Shown: positions 1-12,535 of the stretch, in pieces
Numbering within the stretch: the stretch's first letter is position 1
How the letters are laid out: the number at the start of each line of letters is the position of its first letter
Source of the DNA: Temnothorax longispinosus
Lineage: Eukaryota; Arthropoda; Insecta; Hymenoptera; Formicidae
Direction of reading: 5' to 3'
Assembly: GCF_030848805.1 (NCBI RefSeq)
Contig: NC_092362.1
Location: forward strand, 3,720,001-3,784,000
Length of the DNA stretch: 64,000 bases
Notes under the pieces: model-generated
The model's database searches: none
What the model was told of the DNA's origin: nothing
The model's input: the letters and a program-made list of their open reading frames with translations, nothing else
Made by a program: the position numbers and the translations under genes

Positions 1-2941
1 AGAAGGGGAAAGAGAGAGGGGGAGAGGGGTGAGACGTTTCTCCCCGTTGATCCCACGATTCCACGTCGCCTCGTACCCGACTTTCGTACGAGAGACGAAA
101 CGAGCGACGGACCTGCGGCGCGGCGCGGCGGGGACGCGAGGGGTGGGTGCCCCAGATGGAAAAAAAAGAGCCCGGGCTTTACTTCCCGCTCACGAGCGAA
201 CGAAAGAGACGATCGTGGAGTACGAGGTCGAGTACAAATTGTCTTCGGGGGACAGGGCTAGGAATCAATCTACTTCTTGCCCCGCGTCTACCCCTCTCTG
301 CCTTTTCGCTCTTTTCCCGCCTATCGTCTTCTTTATTCCAAACTTTACCAGACGTCACGCGACGTTCGGATGAGGTCATTGTGCAGCGGCACGAAAAAAC
401 TTGGTCGAATTTAGATTCGCAGTGACGAATGCTTCTTGCTAGTTCGGAACTTCGGGGAAATCGAATTTGTCTATGCGATCGGAGAATAACAAACGGCGGA
501 GTCAACTGTCGGCCGACGGTTTCAAGACCTTGTCTCTTGGTGGTTGATATTCGGTAGTCCTCCGAAAGAAAATATTGCAAGACATCGCAAACTTTAACTA
601 GAAAATTTTCGCGTGACGATAAATATGAAGATAAAACTCCTTCGTAAAAACATCCGGATGTATTATATTAAATAAAACGCAACGTAATAACAACCTTCCA
701 AGATCTATCATTGCATGATTTGGTCATAACACACGAGAAGGTATATTTGATTTACTTTTATATATCTGTGGATGAGCACCTATATCTGCAGCGCGCCAGA
801 AATGCCTCGGAGAATATAGACGTTATTATCGAAGAGAAAGGTAAGAAAAATGAAAACAAGAACGGACGTTGGCGAAAACATAACATATGGCCGGGCATCA
901 CGGTCCGTACACTTATCGATCACTTAGCAATCATATTTCTCGTACGGGCGCACCAACTAGGAAGACGCGATGCTGCACTTATATCAAGGCACCATCTATC
1001 TTGTCAGGGATCGACAGCAGAATAATGGTGAAGCTGATACACGTATACATAGCAAGAAGCGGGCATCAACATTGCTGGCTGCAAGGTAAAAAAAAATGTC
1101 ATCCCTGCGATGAAAACCTTCTTTTTGGGCATTTTGCTTTAACTCGTCAAAACCATGTGCAATAAAACGCATTTCTTTCAAGATACAAGAAACAACCAAG
1201 AAATATGCATTATATTATGATTAGGACAATCATGTAAAATCTAATACAAATTAATCTTATACAAACCAATATTATCGAAGGTATGGTCTTCTAATTACAA
1301 TTTCTTAAATTACATTTTCATAATTCTTTGCGAATTCTCTTCTCTTATTCATGCACCGATAATTTTCATCATAAATGTAATCTCGAAAATGATTCAACGC
1401 CCTCGAACGCGATTGTGTCCGTGAACGCGAAAATAAATGACCTCTCGCTGGAAGCCGTCTCGAGGCTCTTGTAACGTTAGACGCGGCGCAACCGGGAGAA
1501 GTTCATGCATGTTTAGCTATATACGCGGGATTTACGCGGGGCATCTTATCGCCTTATTCGCGATTGTGCAGGCTCGTATGCGGGTACATTGTGAATAAAA
1601 TGCAACCGGGAAGGTGGCGCGAAGAGAAGGTGGACGGGAGAAGGAGAGAGAGGTCGGGGCGCGATTATAATGCAGCGTCCGTAGCGTGCGGCTACGAACG
1701 GAAAGGGTCTGTTCCCCTCTATTCTCCGTCCCGTTTTCTCGCAGAACCTAGATTCTGGATACACTTTAGCGAGTCCATTATAGAGATTGTGGTCGCGACC
1801 TCGCACAGGGTACCGCCATGGGTAGTGGGTTCTCCATCCCGGGAGCCGGCAAAAGAGCCTCCCTATCCCTCCCGTGTGAAACGGCGGCAACCCGCACACA
1901 CTCGCTTTCTCTCTCGCTTTCTTCTGGCACCGTTCATCACGCGCCGTGCAAAACATATTTTACGGTTGGACGCCGCCCGATGGTAATAGCGTAATAAAAA
2001 CACGGGTGGGGATGACAGGTACCATTGCGAAGAAAGGAATTCTTACCGATGGTTCTGGCTTAGCTCGCCGTGGCACCGAGGAACGGCCGCCATTGCCGCG
2101 TAAATTAGGATATAAGAGTTCTCTCCGGACCGGATTATTCCGCGCAATTTATTCAGGAGTACAAATCTAATGATGGCCAGAAACAACGCGAAGACGAATG
2201 TGCCACTTGCTATCGTTGCAAGGAGATATAGGCAACGGGGAATTTGCAAAGAAGGGCGTCTTGATGGAGCGTAATAGCTGGATAAAAGAACCGATCGTTA
2301 CCCGTGCTCCACGCTACGATATAATTAGTTTTCTCGTGTGGTCCAGGGAATTTTATTTCCGCTGTCTGCGCCTTCGTCCTTAGGCTGCGATGGTGGAACG
2401 CTTCGGAACGATTTTCTTTCTTTAAACAGCTCGCCGGGCTGGCTGCAGTTGTTTTCGATTACATTCTTTCTCCCTGCGCAGATACAATGCCCCGTCCAGA
2501 TCTCAGGCGTCGCGCGTATCCGGATAACGGTCCCTCCGGAGTGAAGCTAGTGTCGCGATACCGCCCCAGGAAAACGAAATAATAAGCCGCCTAATGGCGT
2601 CCGGAATTGCGGACATTCAGCCGGCGATTGGATGCAGTCCTGTTGCGGCAGTTCCGCCAAGCAGTTTCGCCCGAGGAATATAGTTTCCGTCGCTTTTGAC
2701 TGGACCCCGGCCATTACAATGCAGCGTTTCGAATGACTTCTTAATCGATATTTCGCATTCTTTTTCGCGATACGTGAACGAATTTTTCCCGACACCGTTC
2801 GAAAAGCAAACAAAAAATCCGCTGGAATTGGATTTTTATACTTGCTTTTCTTAGAGTCTTAGAGGAAAAAAGAATCAAAATATCATTTAATACGTATTAA
2901 CTTATAATCAAAACCTGAGAGTTTAAGTCGCCAGTGAATAA
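1..2941. other. Non-coding stretch, presumed intron of the bru3-like gene
   Basis: It opens with a purine-rich tract (1-28). CpG-rich segments (about 40-580 and 1430-2750) alternate with AT-rich ones (600-870 and 1200-1400). Several open frames over 100 codons exist on both strands at 29-580 and 1546-1986. They overlap one another and show no domain or codon pattern, so I read them as chance. Confidence 0.6.
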
Positions 2942-3019
2942 TTAAAAATTAATAAAGGTATTCTGATCGACCCAAATTTGGCCAGTTGGGTCGATCAGAA
3001 TACCTTTATTAATTTTTAA
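2942..3019. repeat. Perfect 34-bp inverted repeat with 10-base loop
   Basis: Bases 2942-2975 are the exact reverse complement of 2986-3019, with a 10-base spacer. A 12-base direct repeat, TTAACTTATAAT, lies at 2897-2908 and again at 3016-3027, overlapping the right end. Transcribed from either strand it would fold into an uninterrupted hairpin. The perfect arms imply a recent origin (template-switch palindrome or young miniature element), selection on the stem, or an assembly fold-back. I do not recognise either arm as a known insect microRNA. Confidence 0.95.
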
Positions 3020-4674
3020 CTTATAATGATTTGTAAATTAGAAGCTTTTAGTGATACATGAATATTTTTTCTCATTATTCGAGATATATCGAGCATGTCT
3101 GATCAATATCAGTCATTACTACTTATTAATCGCGCGGAGGATAAAAATGCGCTATTAAAGAATGCTGTAGACTGTAATATCTTGCAAAGCGATTATCGAA
3201 TGAATCAACATAGTAAACCGAGACTGTTACAATCGAGTAATATGCATGGAATATTCCTTTTTTATCGATAAAGCTTGCGATTGATACGCGTGTTACTTGA
3301 CGACATGCGGAACACATTCCTTGATGAGGTACACGGGACAGACGATATACTCTTCAAAGCAAAGGAAAAAAATATATAATATATATTCTGCAAAATATTA
3401 TTCACTGAGAGAGAGAAAAGAGATTCCTTCAATGGCAGCCTTTCAAAACCAGTAGAAGTTCGACGAATCTTCGGACAAGCGAGAGAAATTATTCGCGCTC
3501 GATCGAAGCTCCTTTTGACAGACGGCGTAGGGCGTTCGCAATCACGCGGAGGCAATCTTTCGAGGACAAGTTTCCAAGGCGACTTTTCCGCCGGGGGAAC
3601 AATATCCATCGGACGGGCCGTACCTCGATGGATTCGCAAAACGTAATCGACAGAAAAATGCGGGGGAAGCGGAGAAGCTCGCGCGCGATGGAGAAAACGC
3701 GAGCTTACCGGGTTTGCCGAGGATAGAAAAAAAAATAAAAAAAAGGGAATTCCAATTACAAATCCCGCACATAAAGTTCTTTCTCGTTATACAATTTTCA
3801 CGTTATAAAATGATATTAAAGTATGATAGACGTGAATTTAGAATAATATATGCTTACAGGGAATTACAGCCGCTAACATCCTTCTTCTCTTCATGTAGAG
3901 TTAATGAGCCTCATAGATTGTGCTCCTAAGATTATACGCCTTTTACGTGATTGAATTATTAAATGGACGAACTCCTGGCGCGGGAAGAGCTCGTGGATTC
4001 ATTAATTTTTAGAGGCCACTGCGGTGCAAGTGCACGAAGCGGTAAAGTAAGAACGAATCGAGAAAGCGAGGGATGTTTTGCGCGCGATTGCATTTACCGC
4101 GGTATAGCAACAACTACGTATAGCGAAGAGAGCCAGGCAGGCTTGAATGGAAGCCGGTACTCCGTGTGCTTAGCACTCGTTCTCGAGTGGCTCGCAGTAC
4201 GCGGAACTCCATCTCGCCGACACTCCATCTCGAAATGCGCGCTACACCCTATAATACACCGACCGGTCCCGCCATCAGCTGCAGCCCCCATGGCACAAAC
4301 ATCCGACCGCACGGCACTAAACAATAAACTATTTCCCTCGTGTACTCTCAACTAGCTACAGTCGTGTTTATCTGGGACGTGCAGTCTCTTCATTATCCAC
4401 CGACGTAGCTCGCGTCGAAGTTCCGAATGTTTCGAAGGGATCGGAAGACGTAGAACATTGTCCTTCGCGAACTGTGTTAGGATCGACGTAGACAAAACGT
4501 TTCGAAAGCTGTATTCTAATGGCGAAAGTTGGCGAAGAACATGTTCTTCTCTACCGCTTGCTTCGACATTCAAGTTTACGACTTTCTGTTCTGCAAGAAC
4601 AGCGATCGACGCTGACAAGAAAAACGGAAAATTAATAATCGAGATTATTTTATATGAGACAAAAATAATTTTAT
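3020..4674. other. Non-coding stretch before the ratchet-site candidate
   Basis: Mixed AT-rich and CpG-rich DNA. Overlapping frames at 3262-3639 and 3963-4355 show no recognisable protein. The 86-codon frame 4458-4718 ends in the TAA created by the GTAAGT of the ratchet site; this is coincidence. Confidence 0.6.
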
Positions 4675-4720
4675 GTAACTTGTATTTAAAAAATGCTTTC
4701 TTTGTTTGTTTCAGGTAAGT
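4675..4720 (+). promoter_or_regulatory. Candidate recursive splice site (ratchet point) in the giant intron
   Basis: A T-rich tract from 4697 ends in TTTGTTTCAG at 4714, and the very next bases are GTAAGT (4715-4720), the optimal insect 5' splice site. A GTAAC sequence at 4675-4679 could serve as branch point. This fused acceptor and donor is the known form of zero-length recursive splice sites, which remove long insect introns in steps. It is on the same strand as the bru3-like exon, about 50.3 kb upstream, which is the setting where such sites occur. I saw no second site of this quality on either strand. Use of the site is inferred; the motif itself is read directly. Confidence 0.6.
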
Positions 4721-5980
4721 TGGCAAGAGATAACTAACAATCATGTCAGGAGGAACCGAAGTAGGATCCCATGTGATAGGAATTGGTCCTGTCAAGGTTT
4801 GAAACCATCCTTTTTTTAAATACTAGATTCTAGAAACAATCTATCCACACACAATCGCTTCTACTTCGATGAATAATGTTTTTTTTTTCGGAATTAAATA
4901 TTACCGGGTCACCTGCATAATTAAAATTTATGTTTAATTTATCACATTTTAACAGGATTACAAATAATTATATTGACGACATATATATTTAAAATAGACA
5001 CACGATTTTGCCGGAATATTCTCCTCCTTTTAATATCCAATGATTGTCGTCCTTGTCATGCAACTATGTTCGATTACCACATTCCCCTTCCATAGGTCTA
5101 AGTTAGTAATCGGAGACATTGCATTTAGCTCAAGTTCATTAATTACAAAGCCGTGCAGGAATTTCGCGCACGTTTCCGGAATACGTTCCGTGACTCGGCG
5201 ACCGCTTCATCCATTATCCTAAGGACAAATTTGTTTTCCGATACAAATACAGATACTGCCGACGAGGAAGCAAATGCGGACGGATCAAAGTCGACAAAGC
5301 CGCTGCAAAGCGCATTCGGGATAATTTGCTGATTAATGAGTGGTTCGCTGAAAATCTCGAGATAATTGCGATGACAATTATTCCTCGTCTTGTTGGTACT
5401 GACGATTATTAAATTACAGACTAGTTAATTTTAAATTATAGAAACCGTCGTGACTATACGCACTTTCTTTTTAGCTTTACATATTATACGGATTTATTTT
5501 CCAAAATGCTCTCGGAGTATGAAAGACCAAATACATCTTGCATTCGCGCGAGGAGGGAAGACTATAATCCTCCGAAACTTCCTGGAAAATCACGCGCGAC
5601 GACCGTAACCATCGCCGAAATCGTAACGGTTATACAACTGTATGCAGACGCGCTTTGAGAAAGGCGCCGCGAGATTGAACGCGGAAAACAGCTTACGCGG
5701 AGAGGTGAAATGCGCGCGAGGGAGGCCATTATTGCGGGATTCGGAATATAGGGTATGATTATTAAGTGAGAACCGCCTTCTCTCGCGGGAAGACGATTAC
5801 GCGGTCTCCGCGATAATAGCCGCTTGAATGGGCTTCATTAAGACTTCAGGACGGCCTGTGTCTTACCGTGCTACACTCACGCGTGACGTACACGCGTGCC
5901 CTAAAGCCCTTACATATGTACACACGCACACGGAAACTTTCGCGCCGCCAGTCTGCCAGTTCCCGCAGCAACCGCCGCCA
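4721..5980. other. Non-coding stretch after the ratchet-site candidate
   Basis: A small complete frame, MSGGTEVGSHVIGIGPVKV, lies at 4743-4802 just past the site. No homology is recognised. A strong acceptor-like pyrimidine stretch ends at 5074 (CTTCCATAG) but has no matching donor or open frame. Nothing else is seen. Confidence 0.55.
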
Positions 5981-6001
5981 ACGACGACGATGACGACGAC
6001 T

Positions 6002-6060
<59 letters not shown>

Positions 6061-6061
6061 A
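5981..6061 (+). repeat. (ACG)n triplet microsatellite, about 27 units
   Basis: A run of ACG units broken by single ATG and ACT variants near its start. It produces a spurious poly-threonine frame on the + strand. Located about 1.3 kb downstream of the candidate ratchet site. Confidence 0.97.
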
Positions 6062-6883
6062 TAGCTTCTATGAATGTTTAAATGGACCCGATCCTTTCCC
6101 TGGGCTGAGCAGGCAGGTACCTCACCCTAGCACGGGCTTCGACGGTAACGGAATTACCGCGTCGACGCGAACGAACAGCCTTTTCGTATGGGTGACAACA
6201 ATAGGGTATAACACTGTCGTGCATAACATTCAGTTTAATAGAAAGAAATGCGTGACATGACGCGGCTAGTAGCGCGAGAATCGATAAGGGTAAAAAATTT
6301 TCGGATAACGTTACTCTCGATTAAATACTTTCGATAAAGATACTGGATTTCGATTCATAACGCCGTGAAAATAATTACTTGGAGATTCAAACAGCTATAT
6401 TTAACATTAAATAAATACGATATTATGCATATAACGATAGAAACTACAGTATGCATTACGGAAGCATTTTTGAGACTAGAAGTAGAATATGCATCTTTAG
6501 TCAGACACAATACCGATATTGAGTATCCTGTGTAAAATAAGTTCTACTTGAAAGAGATTGACGACAGATGATTATGAAGTGTGCAATCGTAAATACCGAA
6601 GCTGTGTTAGGTGTAGGTGAAATGTGTTTAATGAAACCAGTACCTAAATCTATACGTCATTCGAAAAAGCGATGGGAAATGGTATATTATCTGCAAATGA
6701 GCGTTTTAGTCTGAAATGGCTAATGGCGACGATATATAACCGGCATAGGATCGAAACGCTGGAGAATAGGCAGGAACGGAGCAATTGCATACAGAACTAA
6801 CTCCACTCCACGGAGGCCGCTTTAACGGCGCATCACTTATGTATCGCGCGGCCTCCGACTTACAAAGCGATCCCCCGAGATTT

Positions 6884-6930
6884 GCAGCAGCAGCAGCAGC
6901 AGCAGCCACCACCGCCGTCGCCGCCGCCGC
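6884..6930 (+). repeat. (GCA)n followed by CAC/GCC triplets
   Basis: A GCA run to 6906 passes into CAC, GCC and GTC triplets. It gives poly-alanine frames on both strands. These lie in otherwise featureless frames and are not taken as protein. Confidence 0.95.
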
Positions 6931-9397
6931 GTTTAGCTGCACTACTAAAAGAACAACCTGTCCCGAGTTATCGCCGCTACGTGTGGATCTTACATATGAT
7001 GCACCTGTTGAGCGGTATTTTAATGACACTTTGTCAAAATATTATTTAACATTCACATCTCAGGTTCAATTTCCAGGTGATTTATGCTTGTGAGATTGAA
7101 TGGGTACCTAGCTGTACAAAATCGACGATTTATTTGTATAAACGATTCAAATTCTTCACTATAGTAATTTATCACTATAATTTAAAGTAACATGTCTCTA
7201 ACACATTTAAGATTTGTATTGAGTATTTAGAATCTTTACTAACAAGTGCATATTATTTACAAAAATAACAGAAACAATATAGAAATGGTTGCAAAATGTA
7301 GTTGATAATTTTTATGCAGTTTGCAATTCAGGAAAAAAATAATAATAAAGACAATAATAAAAAAAAAGTTTCGCCTTATTGATCAGCACGGAAAATACAG
7401 ACAATTGAAACGCTCGATTAAAACAAAGAGGCTTACGTAATGCGCGAACGTTGAAAAGGATTTAAACTGCACAGAAGGTATCACTCCGGGGCAGGATATT
7501 CAGAAATATCCTTTCCCAATTATCCAGGCCGCGTCAGATTTGGCTTTTCAGACCAGACTTGGCCAAATTGGGACGTGACATCGAACCACGTCGACCGATT
7601 AACTAAACGAAATTCTCTCGACAAAACCGATCGGAGAAGAGCGGCTCTCATTGGTTCATAATAAATTGGAGGGCGTTTCAACGTGTCCAACTCTATCCGT
7701 GCGCGGGACGTCACAATCGAAACCGATTTTTTTTTTACTCTTTCAACAACGAGACAGCGATCCTTTCCTCTCGCACAAGCGACTTCATTGTTACCGATGA
7801 ACGATCGTACTCGTGTCCATTCTGCGCTCAAGTATGCTACGCGTATATGTCATGTCTCTTGCACCGCAAATTTTGATATCTCGCTGTACATCGATTTACA
7901 CCGTTTTCGCCAATGATACAAGAGTGTTGAGCGCTTATTATTCATCGCCGAGTATCGATTCGCGCAACTCGTAACTTGCGTATGGTGAAAACCGCGGAAA
8001 AGCCACGCTACAATGCAATATTCGCGTAACTCTCCTATTCGCATAAATGTTTATTCGACTGCGAAAGGATCTCGGTTTGTTACGGCAAAACAGCGGCCGC
8101 AACAGCTAACGGTGCAACTGCCAGAGTATAAAAATTCCAATGATGTCAGACAAAATCTGCCCTCGTATTTTCGTGGGTAGAGAAGGGAAAGAGGTGTACC
8201 GCTCCGAGCAGCGGGCGCATCGGACGCAATTTCCAAATTGAGCTCGAACTCGGTGCAAGCAAGGCGGACACGACGCAGGTTTCACCGGCAGGCTTGGCAG
8301 GGAAGTAAACTCTAACTCAATCGACGACGGTTTAGGAAGTTTAACTAGAGCTAGCTATCAACGTCCGTACGAAATCCCGTCTCTCCGCGACGCGCTATCC
8401 GAGGCAGTTCTGCGATATACATGCAGATTACGAAAAAAAGAGGTATTTACACTTACGAAATTTGTTTGATAAAAAAAAAGTAGCCTGATCTAAATTCTTC
8501 TGGCCCGCAAATAGAAAGGCTGTTGCGGCGTCCCAGTTGTAACACAGTCGTAATTCGAGATAATTGCAGGCTTCTTTGTATCGATCAATTTAACGCTATG
8601 TTATTAACGAGTTAACAGTAGTAGAGCCTGTGTGTACGGGTAATTGCTGTCTTTAATTATTTCGACCTATTACGTGTGACGTCAAGCCGAAGTGCCGAAG
8701 CCTTCGCTATACGTGACGTTGCCTGAAACCGCAGCCGTGTTAGTTCACGTTCACATTCAATATGGATTGCGCAAATTGCGGTTGTCTTCCATAAAATACA
8801 GCACACGCAACGTCCTCGACTAATTCCGCGACACAATTTTAGAAGTAGAACACGTTCTAAAATTTTGTAAAATTCCATCAAAGTTTTTCCGCTGAAATTT
8901 CACACGTATCTCGTTTAGTGTTTTAAAATTGTTAGTGATAATCGCAAAACTTCGTTAAAAAAGAGACCGCATGATAAGAGGTCAACGACGGAGGGGGGGG
9001 AGGGGATGCTTTATTACTCCGAGGATGAACTACGATATGAAACAGGTTAGCGTCCCATAAAGAGAACGTGCCAGAGACACAGAAGCAATTTTACCCCGTA
9101 GTAGAATTCATATACCACCTGCGGACGTATAAAAGCGAGATGGGTGAAGCGAGCCGAGGCGCTTTTCGAATAGCGCACACCGTATAAAAGAAAAGTAGCA
9201 TGATTGAACTGTAATGACGGTACTTTCGCGGTACGCGCGGCAGGGTGGAAGAAGAGGAAAGAGAGAACGTAGCCTCGAAATAAAATTGCAAGGGAAAATA
9301 ACAAAAGGGTAAACGCCAGCCAAAGGAAAGGAGAGAAGGCAGCTTTCATATCTCTCCCCCGTGCTTCTTCGTAAAATTACGTGGAAATAAAACAAAA

Positions 9398-9411
9398 CGC
9401 GCGCGCGCGCG
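9398..9411. repeat. (CG)7 dinucleotide run
   Basis: Seven CG units with no decay to TG or CA. This suggests little germline CpG methylation loss at this spot. Alternating CG can adopt Z-DNA. Confidence 0.95.
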
Positions 9412-11270
9412 ATGCTCGTGCAGCAAGTCAACGTCAATGACGATCGCGTTCGTCAAAAAGAGTTTTTAATAATTTCTGACGCGAGTATATCTAAAAAACG
9501 GCGCGTGTATACGTTGCTTACGCGGAGAGAAAAATACAATTTTCCGCGAGGGCACGGAGGTGGACGTAGTGACGTTTACGAAGCGAAGTTTATTTCGTAA
9601 AGAGAACCTACCTTGCATTTCCTCGCCTGCCACGGAGACATTTGCGAAGCGCGACCTTTTCTTTGGTCTTTGCGAGGCGGAAACCGTGTCTGGCCGTGTG
9701 TGTGCATGCCGGGAATGCACGTGTCGTAAACGTGTACAGCAGCCTGCGCCAGGGAAAGGCGTGTGTAAACCTGACTGTTTGTGTCACCTCCTACCTGCTC
9801 CTTCTTTGAGCAAAGCAAGTCGTTATAAAATAAGGCCATCATCCCTCTTTCCCTCCCGTCCCCCGTCGCTCCACGAGAGTGTCCTCGCGCGCACACGTGC
9901 GCAAACGTTCGCATACCGAGCTCTTTTATCTCATATGCCTCTCTCGAGCCCCTACTTACGAGCACTTAGGAGGTGTTCACCGACTACGCTTAATACCCAT
10001 GTGCCTGCTAAAGCCTTCCGTTCCCTTTCGGAGACGTGCTTGAGAGCCGAGGTCGGTCGATGCTCCCATCCCTTAGAAGAAATTCGATTTAGCAATCCGT
10101 CTCGTCGACGTACCGTCGTCTCTTACGACGCCGACATTTTGCAATTTTGTTGCCTTCCCTTTTGCACGGAGACGGAAAGGACACTGCGATAACGACTGCG
10201 AGCTGTTCCATCGCGCGAAAGCACTCACCAAAGTCCGACACAAAAGCTGCGCGGCATAGTAACGCGGTAACTTCGAAAATTGTTCGATCCGGACATTCCC
10301 CCTGATGGAAGAATAGCGGATTCGCGCGCTGCTTTGCAGATGTCCTCGACATCTTCGTGTTCACGATCGCCGCTCTCGATCGGCTCTCCCGGTGCTTTAA
10401 TCGAGGAGAACTCGTCCCGTTATTCTGGTAAAGCGCTTTTTAAGTCGCCAATCTTCCGTAGCAACCTGTAGCTCGGGGGTGAGCGCTTGGCTGGCGTGTC
10501 TACTGCACTTCTGGGTAGTGAGTGCCCCTCGAGCCTCCTCGCAACACGCAACACTCAACTTAATGAGAAGAGAGACCCGCACTCTCCATCTAACCTCAAG
10601 CCACTTCGAAACGACCGTCAGTATTCGATGCTACTTCGGCCCCGAAGTAACTAAGATATATACCATGTACCATGTTATTTTCCACATGCAAATGAGCGTA
10701 CGCATATTGAATCAGGCGAAATTAAATTCGAGATAAAATCAGTCGTACTCGCGAAATGATAAAACTCATATTTTAAATATATTTTAAATATTCGTGCACG
10801 AATACGTTTAATCCGGGATTAAATTTTCCATAATTAAATCCTATGTTAATGACTTCGCATTAAAACTTATTGGTGTTTATCGCGTAAACCGATGCGCGAT
10901 ATCGGAATATGCATTGTTATCGCAAATGAAAGTTTTTCAAGCAATAAACGGTTTATAGCGATTATTACAGCGATTACATCCGATAATTTGGAATTTGCAG
11001 CTTTTCGAGAGATTTTAGAGCTGAAGTGTTACGCGAACGCTGGCTCTGACGAGCACCGTTCAAATTACAGGACACGTTCACCGACGTTCCGCGTAATACG
11101 ACGCATGAGAGCGGTATAATATTGATTAGTAATTACAGCACGTAGAATCAGGGCGTAGCTTGGATAGGCGCGGATTGCCGGTTGGTATATGGACCACTTG
11201 TTGGCGCCGCGCCATCGTGCTTCGAATTCAAGACCAGGTAACATCAAGAAAGCAACTTGCGCGTCGCAAA

Positions 11271-11301
11271 CTCGCCCTCGCCCTCGCCCTCGCCCTCGCC
11301 C
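11271..11301 (+). repeat. (CTCGCC)5 hexanucleotide tandem repeat
   Basis: Five perfect CTCGCC units. Read on the + strand they encode alternating Leu-Ala in a short chance frame. Confidence 0.95.
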
Positions 11302-12499
11302 AAGTCGTTGTCGAGATTTTCGAGTGCACCGACCGTAAAAAGCTACGATCTCGAAATCTCAGTTAAATAAAACGTTACGAAGGATCAATGCAGCAAGATG
11401 TCGTATTTACGAAGGAATCGTACAGCGAACTTTCACACAGAAAAATTATATTGTAACAAAGCTCTTGCGATACGACTGACTTGCATTCATCATATCCTTA
11501 TTATACAGCGCATACTTATCGGATTCTAGCAAATCACGCATCTTTCCCTTCTTGCCGCTTTTTCTGTAATTAGTTATTTCTTATTTAACACACGCAAAAA
11601 ATAAATATCTTTTTCGATTATCATATAGAATGAGCTCATCTAATTTTCCTCAGAAGTTCATTTCATGTATATCTCAAAATTCTAAACAACAATAAATCAT
11701 AAAACGTCAGCGAATGATCCCGCTGCGAGCACCTGAGGCCAAGGAAGTAAACCTCCTCTAGTAGTCTCTCCGATGCTCACAGAAGTACATAAGCGTCGTA
11801 CTATAACGTGCGAAAGGACGACAATGCTGCAACTGGAAACGATGACTCATTCTGTCGCACGGTAGCAATTTGTCAAGACTTCCGTTGGCGTTGCCCGAGA
11901 AGGAACGGGTGGTCCTTCCAAAGAAACACACTCTACGAATGCAACAGGCGATATGAAACTATGTGTTATATTTACGTAGGCCTACAACATGTAAAATGTG
12001 AGCTTGTGCGGCCCCGTACACGTTACAGATTCAAGGCTCTTTCGTGCTCTCAGTCTCTCTTTCCCTCTTTCCCGTCGCTCTATGCTGCTCGACCTCACTC
12101 TGATAGCATGGTAGCAACTGGTGGTTGCACCGGCGTGTCGTGCCAGCGACACCACTTGCATCGTTTCGTTCCGTTTGTTCTCAAATAGAGAGAAAATCCA
12201 AGAGGATAAGCGCACGGCCTTGGCTACGGTCCAAGGCCGGTCTTGTCGAATTCCGCGGCTACTCTATCGTCGCTGTGGCGTAAGACCGCACGTCATTATC
12301 CATACGGTGGGTTCGGCCAATTTATTTGATCAAACGAGAAAAAGAGCCTGGCACAAGATCTAGCCTGTTTGAAAAATGAAACCTGTCGCAACGCTCGAAG
12401 AATCTTTTAGAGATCGTTCCAAATAAGTGGAAAAAAAAAACGATATTAACATATATAAAATGTGCAGATAAACAAACTCATTTTTAGTTTCAAATATTA

Positions 12500-12535
12500 C
12501 ACACATACAAACACACATACAAACACACGTACAAA
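12500..12535 (+). repeat. 12-base tandem repeat, three units
   Basis: The unit CACACATACAAA occurs three times in a row; the third copy has one A-to-G change. Confidence 0.95.

Noticed and set aside
4743..4802. Small frame MSGGTEVGSHVIGIGPVKV as a first coding exon
   Set aside because: Only a weak donor (AAG|GTTTGA) and no homology; the splice signals upstream are better explained as a ratchet site.
5828..6064. Frame ending in poly-threonine
   Set aside because: Produced by the ACG microsatellite.
7040..7076. Possible 13-base microexon between CATCTCAG and GTGATT
   Set aside because: Weak pyrimidine tract and weak donor; no coding evidence.
6706..7093. Overlapping frames with poly-alanine on both strands
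   Set aside because: Produced by the GCA/GCC triplet run.
9560..10192. 210-codon open frame on the plus strand
   Set aside because: CpG-rich DNA with few stops; no recognisable motif and unstructured Arg/Ser/Pro composition.
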